From the NCBI GenBank assembly GCA_905250885.1, contig CAJNOQ010001572.1, positions 1 through 30,284 of the forward strand: a stretch of 30,284 nucleotides of DNA. The letters are read 5' to 3'. Position 1 is the stretch's first letter, and each line of letters starts with the position of its first letter. The position numbers were made by a program, and so were the translations under genes. The stretch comes from Didymodactylos carnosus. Lineage: Eukaryota > Rotifera > Eurotatoria > Philodinida > Philodinidae. The notes under the pieces were generated by a model that was not told the DNA's origin, made no database searches, and worked only from the letters and a program-made list of their open reading frames with translations. Shown piece by piece: positions 12,490 to 23,425 of the stretch.

Positions 12490-12682
12490 ATAGCCCAAAG
12501 TGGTCTCTACAATTCTGAGCAAAGCCGACCTCTCTATCTGCTGTGGTTCTCGAATGGCAGGCATTTTCCTGAGTCATTCGAAATTCTTTACCATTTGGTC
12601 AGGTAAAATGTCTGCCATTCGAGAACCACAATAGATCGAGAGGTCGACTTTGCGCAGTTTTGTAGGGAACACTTGGGGCTAT
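12490..12682. repeat. nested hairpin element (about 78-bp arms)
   Basis: Arms 12490-12567 and 12605-12682 are inverted copies with few mismatches, including GTGGTTCTCGAATGGCAG and its complement. The short loop extends the stem by a further CCTGA/TCAGG pairing. Weaker similarity continues outside both arms (GTTAC blocks). It looks like a MITE or foldback inserted in, or forming the middle of, the surrounding hAT-like element. No clear target-site duplication was found. Confidence 0.7.
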
Positions 12683-13733
12683 CTACTCACTATGTTACAA
12701 TCCGTCAAATTCAAATACAATCGTCTTTTTGAAACTGACATAGTTTGATAAAGTGTGAAGAGCCGCTCATTTACTGCAGTGTAAAACTCTTCCCAAAGAT
12801 CCTGTAATAACAAAGTATGCTGCAGTAAAAGTTTTTCTCCACCATGCACCGTTTTTGCAGCATTTTTGGCACGGTTTTTTTCAAAATACTTTTTCATTTC
12901 CCAGCAAAATCCATGGGAAAAATTTTTTGTAACTCAATTTTGATCACTTCTTTTACGTTTGTGACCCCATAAAGGGAATTTATTCTAGCGTGACCCATTG
13001 AACTGTACAACATTTCAAAATGTTGAAAAGAAAAAGGGAGAGGACCCCCTTAAGAAGAGAATTCAGACCTAGAATTCAACTGCAGCACCAAACAGTATAC
13101 GTGTTAGATTTAATAGTTGTAGGCTTGAGAAATAAAATGAGCGTTAGCGTTAGTAGTACTTCGATTCTGTATAATCAAAGTTTTCTAGTGGCTACTGGAA
13201 TCGAGCAGTTACTGAAATACTATGTATTCAAGCTGCGTAGTAACCTAAATTATTTACATTAGGCTTGAAAATTCAGTTTGGACCACAGGTTTACGTCCAT
13301 ATTCTAATCACAGGTTTAAGTCCAGGTTCAGGTTAGATCGAGGCCCATGTCACAGGTCATAGGTCCAGATTTATTCGAGACAGGTCTCAGTCATAGGTCA
13401 GTTATGGTTAACATGGATCCGACGGTCTCTGGCTTCATCAATAGAGTCCTGTGGGGTGGGACGGACAGGATTCGAGCTAAAAGACTTATGGGTTCAGGAA
13501 AAGATGTAAAGAATATTGTCGTCCACTTTTATCTCATTTTTTCAATTAACAAGTTCTGTATTTTTTTGAAAGTGATCTCCTAAAATCCACGGTTTTGAAG
13601 TCAGATCTAATATTAAAACCAACGAGATGATGAAACTTCCATTATGTATTTAGAAAAAAATCAATTTTGCAACAAATGCAGGATGTGGAAACTTGTTGAC
13701 TTCTTCTATAAGAGTTCGTCGCTCAGCAATTGT

Positions 13734-16700
13734 TCACCAAGCAATTTCAGCTATGGGAGATTTCGGATATTTACGAACGTATAGTTTTCTTAGTTCATCA
13801 AGACAAAACAAAGCAAATCCAAATCCAAGTGTAGGTAGGACGTATATAACGGGCACCGGAGCTGTATGAAAAATCCTATTAAACCAATGAACTTGTGTAA
13901 CAAGAATTTGTACGCCCGCTGATAAAATCATACTGACAAAGACGGTCCTATTTCGTGCTTTTCCATAGAATGGGTTGTGTTTAAAGAACGATGTATATCG
14001 TGTACGAGTTGTAAAATAATTGAAATATTGCATTAAACAAATTGAACAATAATATATGCATTGACCTTTACGATTTATCATAGCCAATTCTTCAGGTGTT
14101 TTATCAATATATGGTTCTCGTCCAAACTTTTCATATGTGAAGAATATTGAACTCAAAGGAATGCCATTAGATGTATAATACCAAAAGTAACAAAAGAAAC
14201 CTGCAAAACATTCGATAGTGCCAACAATAGCATAGGCATGAAATAATAATCTTCCATTCAATAAATGATCTTTGTGACGCACAGCCGGCGGTCTTGACAT
14301 AATATCACTTTCTGCTTTTTCATTAACCATTGCTAATGACATAAACACATCTGAAGTAATATAGAACATGTAAGAGTTAGATTTGTTAATAAATATCTAT
14401 ATCTACTTACCATTCAGCATACAAAACACGGTGGCTAGAAAAGCTGATAGTGCCAGTGGGATACCTAACCAGATACTAAATAAAACAGGCCATATTTGAG
14501 ACCATGTACCTGTTATATAGAAAAAAGATCTTGTAGTTACTACATGTCTAGGATAAAAAATACTGAACTATCGAACCTCCTGGCAATAGATAGATAGCAA
14601 CTTTTTTCAAATTGTCATTCAATAATCGTCCCGTTTCTATTGCTTGTGTAATTGAAGCAAAATTATTATCCATTAATATCATATCACTTGCTTCTTTGGA
14701 TACATCAGTGCCTGATTGCATCGCTATTCCCAAATGAGCTCGTTTCAATGCTGGTCCATCATTGGTTCCATCACCAGTTACAGCAATGATTTCTCCGTAT
14801 TTTTCTAATTCTATGACAATTCGAAGTTTTTGTTCTGGTGATGTTCGAGCAAATACTATCTCTTGATGTGATAATGTCCACTCCCACATGAAATCATCCA
14901 TTAATGAAAGCTCGCTCCCTTTAACAACTATAGCATAGGGAATATAAGGTCTTTTTTCGTGTTGTTGACGTTCCATTGGATCTGAAAAGTAAGATCGAAA
15001 ACCACGCCAAAACCTTTCTAATATGTTATATTTTTCTACTTCTTCATCGTTGAATGATAATCTCATTGTTGATTTTACTACACTGGCATCTAGTACTTTT
15101 ACTTCATCTAATTTGTGTTGAGAAATCACTTTATCATTTCGATATAAATCTACAGCATTATTATCATTTAATTCAAATCTATCGATACCGTTGAAATCAG
15201 CTATTTCTGGTGTCAATATATTACATTGTTTAGCAATTGCTTGTGCTGTTGTTGAATGATCACCGGTTACCATAGCAACACGAATATGAGCCTGCCGAGC
15301 TTTTGAAACAGCGTCTGGAACTTCTGGCCGTGGAGGATCCAACAATGAAAATAAGCCGATGAAACAGTACCCTCCTGTTGGAAACCCATTCATATCCTCT
15401 TGCTCTGTTTCGTGCTCTTTGTGTACTAACATCATTTCATCATAAGTCTTCAAAAGTAGTTTTTGATGACACATGGCAATGACGCGATAACCATGTTTTC
15501 CTACAGTACAAAAACGATTTGCATACGTACATTATTATGTCAAGTAAAAAATCAGTAGAAACTTCCTACCCAACTTTTCCTGTCTGTCAATAAGAATTTG
15601 CCTAATTTCGGGTGTTAAAGGTAAAATCTCTTTGTTGCTTGTTTTATATGTTGTGCATTTACTAATAACGATATCTGGTGCGCCTTTCAGGGTGATTAAT
15701 ACTGTTCTTTCACCATTGAATCGATTAGTGCCCGTTGTTTCCAACCGATTGGCCGTTATCAGAAATTTATTTGTTGAATTAAATGGTAGTACTTTTAATC
15801 GCGGATTCAACTGTCTCACCTTTTCTACATCAATGAAACATTTATCGGCACATAGGTTATATAAAGCTGTATCCACAGCATCTCCAACTAATTTTAATTT
15901 GGATTTCATTTTTGATAAATCATCCTCTATTTAACAATGAATACTTTAATTCTTCAAAAAACGCTCATTAACTCTTAACAATTAACTTACCCAATTCAGT
16001 TTCTGCTGCAAGTTGTTTTTCAGCATTATTACATAAAACTGCTCCTAATAATAGATCTTGAAATGGCCTGATTTTCATCTCACTTATTTCTAGTGGTAAT
16101 TCGACGTCTGGTGTTGGCTCTAAGAGTCTTTCTGATTTCGAAGAACGATCACCAGATGATAAACGTTTAATGGTGTTAATCGTGCCGCTTGAAATTCGAC
16201 GAATCGTATCGATCACTATTGTGGATAAACGACGAAGAGTACCCTCTACAGTTGCCTCTTTGGTGAGAACATGGTCAGTGTCAGGTACTTTATAAACACC
16301 TATTAACATCAAAAAGAAATTTATCGAAGACTGAAAAAAGTAGTTTTGATCATATTTTTTACCATTTATATCCCACAACACATGTGTTACTGTCATTTTA
16401 TTTTGTGTCAATGTTCCAGTTTTATCCGTTGCTATCACTGACACGGAATTAAACATTTCAACTATTTGCAAACCTTTAACTAATACGTGTTGATTGTACA
16501 TGAGTGTCGCAACAATTGTTAAGGCTAAAGAAAAAATGTACTATAGATTTTTTCTTTCATATTACTTACGAGGGAACATTCCCAGGTGCCGGAATCCGAT
16601 TTCGCCCGTTCATGTGCCGATCGATAGGTCATTGGAGGTATGAAAAACGACATTTTTTCACTTCTTGCGCTTTTTAGTGTTCTCGAAGAAAATTCATAAA

Positions 16701-18132
16701 ACCACAAAGGAATTTTTGTTTGAGCTTAAACTTTGGCAAATGTCTTACATATCACTGGGCTATCTGTGTGCAAGATTTCAGGTCGAAATTCGAAAGTCCC
16801 ATTTTAGGCGAAAATGGGTCCTCCAGCGCAAAACACCCGTATAATGGGTGTAACTTTGAAGGAAGCAAATTGGGCAGATATCCTCTTAGGCTTTTTCATA
16901 CCTCCATATGACCTACCGATCGGCACAGGAACGAAGGAAATCGGATTCCGGCACCTGGGAATGTTCCCTCGTTAGCCTAGGAAAAATGGGAAATCGAGTG
17001 GCGTTCATTTTCTCTTTTCACATTACAACCCTTCAATATCAAATTCAACCTTATTTAACAGATGCTAATGCTTACCTAATGTGATAGCAGCTGGTAGTCC
17101 CAAAGGTAGATATGCAACAGTAAGTTCAACACTATTGATAAGAATATCATTTGCCGATCGAAATCCTTTATGATACACATTTAACCATAAAGCCCATGAT
17201 ATCCAAATCAAGATAATTGTTATAACTGCCGCAGAAACAACAAATAATAAGAAACGATTTACTTCACGATGTAGTCCTGTCATTTCGTCTGCACCCGTTT
17301 CGCGAGTTAATTGACTCATTTCTCCTAATACCGTATTATCGCCTGTGCAAATAATGAGCCCTATACCGTTGCCTTGTACAATTGTAGAAGAGTAATAACA
17401 AATATTCGTTGTTTCCATAAAGTTTTCACTTGTACATTGGACGGTACAACTGACTGGTTTTGATTCTCCCGTCAAGTCACTATTATTCACTTTCAATCCA
17501 TCTGATGATATAATTCGACAATCACCGGGAATTTTAGCACCACTTCTAAGAAGTACAATATCTCCCGGCACAACATCATTCGAAAGTATTTGTTGTTCCG
17601 TCGCATTACGTTTCACGGTCGCGATTTGAGGTATTAGTTTTGAATAAGATGCCACAATTTTAATTGATTTCACTTCTTGATAACAATTCAATGCTGCATT
17701 TAAAAGTATAACGAGACCGAGGAGTATACCTGTTGCCAGATTTGCTATATCTGGATTTGGTAATCCAAAAGGTTTCCATGCCAGAATCGCAAATAGTGCT
17801 GCTATCCACAAAAGTGTATTGAAACCCTTAAATGCTTGTCGCAGAACTAATTTAAAATAATTCGGCGAAGGAGGTGGTGTAATAATGTTCGGACCATATG
17901 TTTTTTTCAACTCATTAGCTTGCTCACTTGACAAGCCATATTCAGGATTTGTCTGAAAACGCTTGTATAATTCTTCCAATGATATAATATGTATATCGGT
18001 GTGTAAATGTGATTTATCTACGTTCGCAAATACATCGATAGTAGAATATTTTTTATTAATGTTTGATTGTTTTTTTTTATAATCACGATTTAATAAACTC
18101 GTTTCGTCCGATTCAAAATCTTGCTTATCCAT
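13734..18132 (-). CDS. P-type ATPase, Na,K-ATPase alpha-like (type IIC), altered ion site
   Basis: Seven exons on the minus strand: 18132-17076, 16524-16363, 16299-15991, 15926-15570, 15500-14577, 14509-14411, 14350-13734. The joined frame is open for 1174 aa (usual alpha about 1020). Cytosolic motifs are intact: LTGES (220-224), the DKTGTLTQN phosphorylation site (D386), KGAPD (590-594), DPPRP (683-687), TGDGTND (870-876). Ten membrane segments are visible, and the C-terminus has LDELRKLYVRKYP like Na,K-ATPase M10. The family pumps cations against ATP hydrolysis at the plasma membrane. Odd points: M4 reads PLGLP (343-347) instead of PEGL, M5 reads LLPGGTWSQ, M6 keeps one Asp (D970), and the GDGxNDxPALK motif is followed by RAH rather than KAD. 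An insert at 407-460 carries three RRxS-like sites. The M5-M6 region and the following AMVNEKAESDIMSRPP look closer, from memory, to fungal or protist IIC pumps than to animal Na,K pumps. Ion specificity cannot be called. No accessory beta subunit gene is nearby. Confidence 0.88.
16569..16971. mobile_element. 403-bp MITE with about 80-bp TIRs in ATPase intron 1
   Basis: Terminal inverted repeats at 16569-16647 and 16892-16971. The outermost 34 bases are identical (starting CGAGGGAACATTCCCAGGTG) and the rest has few mismatches and one indel. TTA directly flanks both ends (16566-16568 and 16972-16974), a 3-bp target duplication as in PIF/Harbinger elements. The interior has no transposase. The insertion explains why this intron is 551 nt while the gene's other introns are 60-69 nt; without it the intron would be about 145 nt. 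The frames that run through it are not genes. The Harbinger assignment is an inference from duplication length and sequence. Confidence 0.85.
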
Positions 18133-19124
18133 TTTTTGTTAGTTTAACATGATAAGTAAGGGGGTTGTAATTAAAAACATAAAATATTATTGATACTCTT
18201 CCACACACCTGTACATTAATATTTTTACTAATACTACACTTTAGTTCATATTACAATAACGAGAAGTTTCAGAACGACAATATACAGCACATTTCGCTTG
18301 TTCTCTATATCTGTTTTAGCTACGACGATACGGTTGAGAAAGAATGAAAATATTTAAGTTTTTTCCCGTCTTTTTCATTCTGTCTAGGACTGTCATATGA
18401 ATGTGATCAGAGCACGAATCGCGCGTGGGTCTGCTGCACTGAATTAATTAATATATAACTAATTCTAAAAACAGTCAGTTATTTTAATAACAGCCGAACT
18501 GTTTAGAATGTATCAAATCTGATATAAACAGTGCCCCAACTGTCCCAGTTAGCATTTAATTTGGTATATTGTACGAAAAGAAAGATTTTGATAAAATTCT
18601 TTACATGGAGTTTTTTCTCATTCTTTGTTTTAACAATAAACCTAAAACTGATCTGGGTACTTTTTTTTAAGTGTACTAGTTGTCGTCATCCGGTAGGTAT
18701 CATCCCTAATATCCAGATGTCGCTGGCATACATGGTGCTTTAAGAACCGGTTTTGGATAAAGGTTATTAAATTTATAGTTGTGATATAAGATTAACTGAA
18801 CTTTGAATCAGATGAGCTCACTATAAAGTGAACTGTTTTTATCTTTGTGTTACCTAGATACTTGTGCCGTAACTGAAACCGCAATGACAGAAAATCAAAC
18901 ACAAGCTGTATGTAATGAAGTAATGCAGAAACTGATGAGAGTAGTATTTTTCTGTAAAAGTCTTTTTATCAAAAGATAGGAGCTTTTCAAAACATATGGG
19001 TTTTAGTAGACCTAATTTCAGACGGCGGCCTACTTCTCTCATCTGGTGTGCGCGCACATAATGTTTAAAATGAAAAATATTTTCCAATATTTTAGATTAT
19101 AACTGTTTTTCGTTCAACTATATT
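18133..19124. promoter_or_regulatory. divergent intergenic region between ATPase and MDM1
   Basis: About 990 bp separates the start of the minus-strand ATPase from the proposed start of the plus-strand MDM1. It must hold the promoters or the transcript leaders of both genes. No TATA box or known operator stands out. Short open frames here are unconvincing. The exact right border depends on the inferred 4-codon first exon of MDM1. Confidence 0.45.
19088..19095 (+). promoter_or_regulatory. candidate trans-splice acceptor for MDM1
   Basis: ATATTTTAG ends at 19095, 29 nt before the proposed ATG at 19125, the same spacing as before FGFRL1. It supports the choice of this ATG if the organism uses spliced leaders, but is not proof. 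Confidence 0.35.
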
Positions 19125-22100
19125 ATGAAATATCAGGTAAAATTTTATTCAAATCTCAGTTTTTTGTATAGAGAAGGAGTTTCTCTTTTCTGAAACAATT
19201 TATTAGTATGGAAGAATGCGTCTGAATTATGGACTAGTGTTTTCCTAATTCTATTGTTTGCGTCAGCTTTTGAAGGCGTGACTAAAATGTCTCTCTCTCT
19301 CTAAAGTTTTTAAATCAAGCGCTTTTTGAATGCTTCGATGTTAGAATATATGTTGTATCAAAATTAATCACACTTTTTCCAATATACATCTGTTTTCTTC
19401 TAGTCGGAGTATAAACGAAATTATCAGAAATGGAGTCCAAAGAAAGAAACAATTGAAGAACGAAAATTGAGAACCGAAGGTGAGTACTCCAACTTTCAAC
19501 TGATTTCTTGAGTTATAGTTTCATTTCCGTGTAGTTCCCATCCGACATTCCAGTGTAGAACCTAATCGACGCGCAAAATCTCGTGAACATCATCGTTATT
19601 CATCACCATTCGTTCATAGCCATGGTTTAAGTCGTTCAGAAAATTTTGCTGTCATCGGACCAAATGAGAAATTTTCTCAATCTTATTTGTATCGGCTGAA
19701 GGAACCAGTAAACGTTGCACCAGTAACAAAATCTCAAGAATTTGCTATACTAGGAAAACAGGATAAATTTGCAGACAATGTTGTTTATCCACTACGAAAA
19801 ATCCCTGTGTATGAAGAACAACCAAAAGTAAGAATAATAATTCATGTTAAACGACGTAGTATCATTCAATTATTTTTACTTTACTAAGGTTGTTGTTCGT
19901 CGTAGACTGAATGATAAACACTCATGCGGAATACAGACTGTAAATATTATTAATATTCTTGTTCTTTCGGTCAGTCTTCACCGTTGTTTGTCTTATAGGA
20001 ATTAAAACAGGCTCCGAGGGTGACATTTGATCCTAATGCTGGGCGAGACTCTATTTTTGTAAAGGTAAATACGTAGTCAATTTTCCTTTTCAGTTTCCAT
20101 TATCCTATCTCTATTTATTCTCCAGAGACGAGATGGTCTTGAAACAGAATATCAACGTTCGTTCAACTGGAAACAATCTGTAACAGATCCTGCCAATGAC
20201 CAATTGCTCCTAGAAGAAGCCAGATTGGTAAGTCTTTCTTTTATTGTATAAGTGAAATCAATAGCATATGTATATGCGTGTATATCTATTAAAGCGTGAT
20301 CGACGTTCAGATCCAACGTTGCCATCATCTGTCATTGATCCATCTGAAAAGCTAATTCAACGTCCACAATCAGCGTTTGACGGTCAGCAAAAACAAACAA
20401 CATCTGTATCTTCCAACACCCCAGCACATGTTGATATTGAAATTGAAAATCGAAAAAGATCAAGAAGTGTTGAACCACAACGAGGAAAAAGTAGCATAAA
20501 ACATGACACAGAATATCAAGCAAGATTTAAACCCATACCAAATCAAAGAAGACCAAAAACGAGAAAAGCATATGAAGCTGAACAAGTTGAAGACAGAGTA
20601 AGTAGTGTAATATGATACAAATCCTTGTGATGTCTATTCGGTCAATAAAACGCTATATAGCGTTTTATTTCCAGCTTGCTCGAATGTATCGAACGAAAAC
20701 ATAATAGATTTTCTATGGAACTGCCTAGAAATTTTTTCAAAATTATAAATATAACTCAGCAACACTGTGATCCTCACAGTATCATAGAGAATGAAACTAA
20801 TATTGATTTTTTAACCGACATAAAAAGATGACCTTTAAGTTATTTTCTTCTAGAAGCGCAAGCAACTACAATTTGCCGAAAGAGCTTACACAGATGACGA
20901 AGGTGATATTCAACTAGAATTTCGTCAAAAATATCCCCACGGTAAATTAAGGTAAGTTGAAAACAGAATTGTATGGAATATCTATTTTGTTTTGTATCAT
21001 GGTACACTGTAATAAAAAAGATTCTGATATTAGACGGTGGAAATCAGAATATCAAACGACTTATAAGCCATTCTGGAAATTTGATTATAAAAATGGAAAA
21101 TGGTTTCGTGATTCAACAGCCGTAAGTTATAGCTGTTACCGTATTTCTTTCTCTAGTTATATTGTTGTTTGTTAACATTCTATAGGAAGAAGACGGTTTT
21201 AATCCAAATTTATTCTGGTATAAAGAATTGATGTCAACAAGAAAAAAGGCTGACGAATTCAGAGCAAATGCGCAAGCTGATCATTTTAGTAGAAATCATA
21301 CTTTACAGTTACAAGGACGAGATAGTAACGCATGGGATTTAGATTATCAACAACAAGATGATGATAATGATAGTGTAATATCGATTGACAGGTAAACTGT
21401 TTTTCTTACCTTTTGTATTTAATAAAAGCTGATGTTCATACACTTTTCAAATTTTAAACTTATGATTAAAGTGCCTTGTTCTGAAGATATTCGGACTATA
21501 ATAACAATTTAATAAATATTTATTTTTTTCAAATTATTTTTTAGGTATTTGGAACAAGAACGTGCTGAAGGTCGTCGCAGACGTGAAAAAGCACATCAAC
21601 AAGAAATACAATCAAAAATACACTATGATAAAGAAAGGTAGACAACTCAGATTTTTCTTGAATATTTTAATTCGTATCTCATAATCTTTAGACAACAAAA
21701 ACCATCTACGAGAGATGAACATGTTCAAAGCGGAAATAATCGTCCGATTGTCACTGAATCAGCGACACAAAGTGACCAGCCTCATAAAGTGGATAAAATT
21801 GTCTATGTGGATATTGATAACCGTCAACGTCCCAGTGAGGCAACAAAAGCATTTGTTCGAAATCTTGGCTCGTCATCAGTTCAACATAATATGGCATGGG
21901 ACTCCGAAAGTTTATATAGTCAAGATACAAATCCATCGGACACGTATGTCCTCTTGTACAATGAATTTAATCAGATCTAACCATTTTACTTTTAAGGGAT
22001 TTAAAATCAAACACAGCTAAAGAATTTCGACATAAACATTATCAGTCAAAAGAGCAGGATTTAAACAACAATGACGTCATACGAACATCATATCAACAAG

Positions 22101-23101
22101 AAAATCCAACAACGATAAATAAATCACGTGGAGTTGGCACTCATTCATCACCATCAAGATTAAATCGACAATCAGGTAAATAACGTCAATTCTTCTATTG
22201 ATATGTATACGATGTTTGAAAAATTTGACTTCAGATACTGGTGAAACAAATGGTAAATCGTATCAGGTTAGTGGGAAATTGTTCCATTCATTCAAGTAAA
22301 TAATTGTTTTTCTACCTTTAAGAATGACTTTCGATCATCAACAACTGATGCAAAACCTGCAGCAGGTCGCCCATCATATGATACTCATAACATCGAGCGA
22401 CATCGTCCTCAGTCTGCTAGTAAGAGTCTCCAGATGATATAAGTGCATGATTCTGTATAATGAAAAGTATTTGTAGATTATGTTCAAGCTTATGAAGACA
22501 CATACAATTCTCCTAATTATTCACAATTTGGAAGAGATAACAATAAATCGAAAACAGAAGTGAATAATAAACAAACACAGCAATATTCACCAAAAAATTA
22601 TCCTAAATTTCCATCAAAATCATCATCCGATAATCATCATACATCTCAACATCAACGTAGTCATCAAAATGGACGATTTAAAGATGAGGTGACAGAATAT
22701 TATTACTCGTCGAACGATGGAAGAAAAAATGTTGAACAAAAGCCGTCATTTCAAAACCATTTAAACACGTTAAATGAGGGATTTGGTACTACGTATAATG
22801 TTAACAGGCAGCAAGATAAAGGTAAGACATTTATCAAGGTAACTTTATACAGTTAAAGAGTCTTTAAGTTATCAATGAAATAAATTTTCTTTATCAGTTG
22901 AATATATATTAAATACAAGTAATGTGCTTAATTTGTTTAGATGATGATGTTTTAAGTGTTAACTCTGCTCGTTCATTAAGTTCAAGTTGTAGTTTGGCTT
23001 CACAGACACTTGAACGTGCTAAACAAAATATGAATAATATGAATAAATATTGGGATGATAACAATCGTAATAATCGAACACGAACAGCAGTAAACAGTTA
23101 G
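19125..23101 (+). CDS. mdm1: MDM1 orthologue, microtubule-binding centriole protein
   Basis: Seventeen exons: 19125-19136, 19404-19479, 19535-19827, 19889-19939, 19999-20064, 20126-20227, 20295-20597, 20854-20951, 21034-21121, 21186-21391, 21545-21637, 21692-21943, 21997-22175, 22235-22266, 22323-22419, 22477-22821, 22941-23101. All junctions are GT-AG and in frame, giving 817 aa (human about 714). Four MDM1 repeats are visible: SEYKRNYQKW (5-14), TEYQRSFNW (173-181), TEYQARFKP (272-280) and SEYQTTYKPFW (338-348). After the fourth comes a Lys/Arg-rich helix with an ADHFSRNH block matching the GTHFSRDH region of human MDM1, an AWDSE block, and the C-terminal LSVNSARSLSSS...ASQTLERAK segment matching human LSEISARSAASS...FQTLARAK. 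MDM1 binds microtubules and restrains centriole duplication. Exon 1 (MKYQ, donor CAG/GTAAAA) is an inference, and exon 4 could instead be intron, which would remove 17 residues without changing the frame. The rest is firm. Confidence 0.9.
20644..20669. repeat. perfect 26-nt palindrome in an MDM1 intron
   Basis: AATAAAACGCTATATAGCG continues into a perfect self-complementary sequence with no loop. It sits in the 256-nt intron 20598-20853, which is longer than most of this gene's introns. Possibly the remnant of a small inverted-repeat insertion. Confidence 0.8.
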
Positions 23102-23126
23102 AGAACTAGCCAAACATAGTTAAACG

Positions 23127-23425
23127 AATAAATCCAAATTCTTGTTTTTCTACAAAAAATCTGTATGTTTTTCAAACATTAACTTTCCTGTTAGTTATTG
23201 TCCTAAATATCTTTTGTGTGCGTTTTTGTTTTTGTGTTTTTTATCCAATTTTATATTCTTAGATACAGAACAGTTTCATTTATCATGGTTGTGATTAATT
23301 TGATTTTGTATTACCATTATTAATTTTCTGTATATAAATGAAAACTTTTTTCCCACTAATATTGGTAGATTTGTAATAAAAGAATTTTGTTTGTTATATT
23401 CAGGGGAAATGAAATACTCAATAAA
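23127..23425 (+). terminator. candidate polyadenylation signals for MDM1
   Basis: AATAAA occurs at 23127-23132, only 26 nt after the stop, and again at 23375-23380 and 23420-23425. Any could define the mRNA end, so the 3' UTR may be very short or about 300 nt. Confidence 0.4.

Larger units (their letters stand above)
11363..13431. mobile_element. non-autonomous hAT-like element, about 2.07 kb
   Basis: Left end CAGAGACGGCGGA at 11363 mirrors the right end, whose reverse complement reads CAGAGACCGTCGGA from 13431. The 8 bp outside are GATTCATT (11355-11362) and GCTTCATC (13432-13439), matching at 6 of 8, as for an aged 8-bp hAT duplication. Degenerate copies of a GACCTGTGACC/GGACCTATGACCTG motif crowd the first about 280 bp and, inverted, the last about 165 bp, like hAT subterminal transposase-binding repeats. 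No transposase frame is recognisable in the interior; short open frames there (for example 12266-12493 +, 12679-12897 -, 13020-13262 +) match nothing I know. Two separate hairpins lie inside, at 11831-11916 and 12490-12682. Confidence 0.6.

Noticed and set aside
12679-12897. 72-codon minus frame considered as a transposase fragment
   Set aside because: It has no DDE/DDD or hAT dimerisation signature that I can see, and part of it overlaps the hairpin arm.
13347-13583. 78-codon plus frame
   Set aside because: Starts in hAT subterminal repeats and crosses the element border, so it cannot be a conserved gene.
15632-15934. 100-codon plus-strand frame
   Set aside because: Antisense shadow of ATPase exon 4, which has clear conserved motifs on the minus strand.
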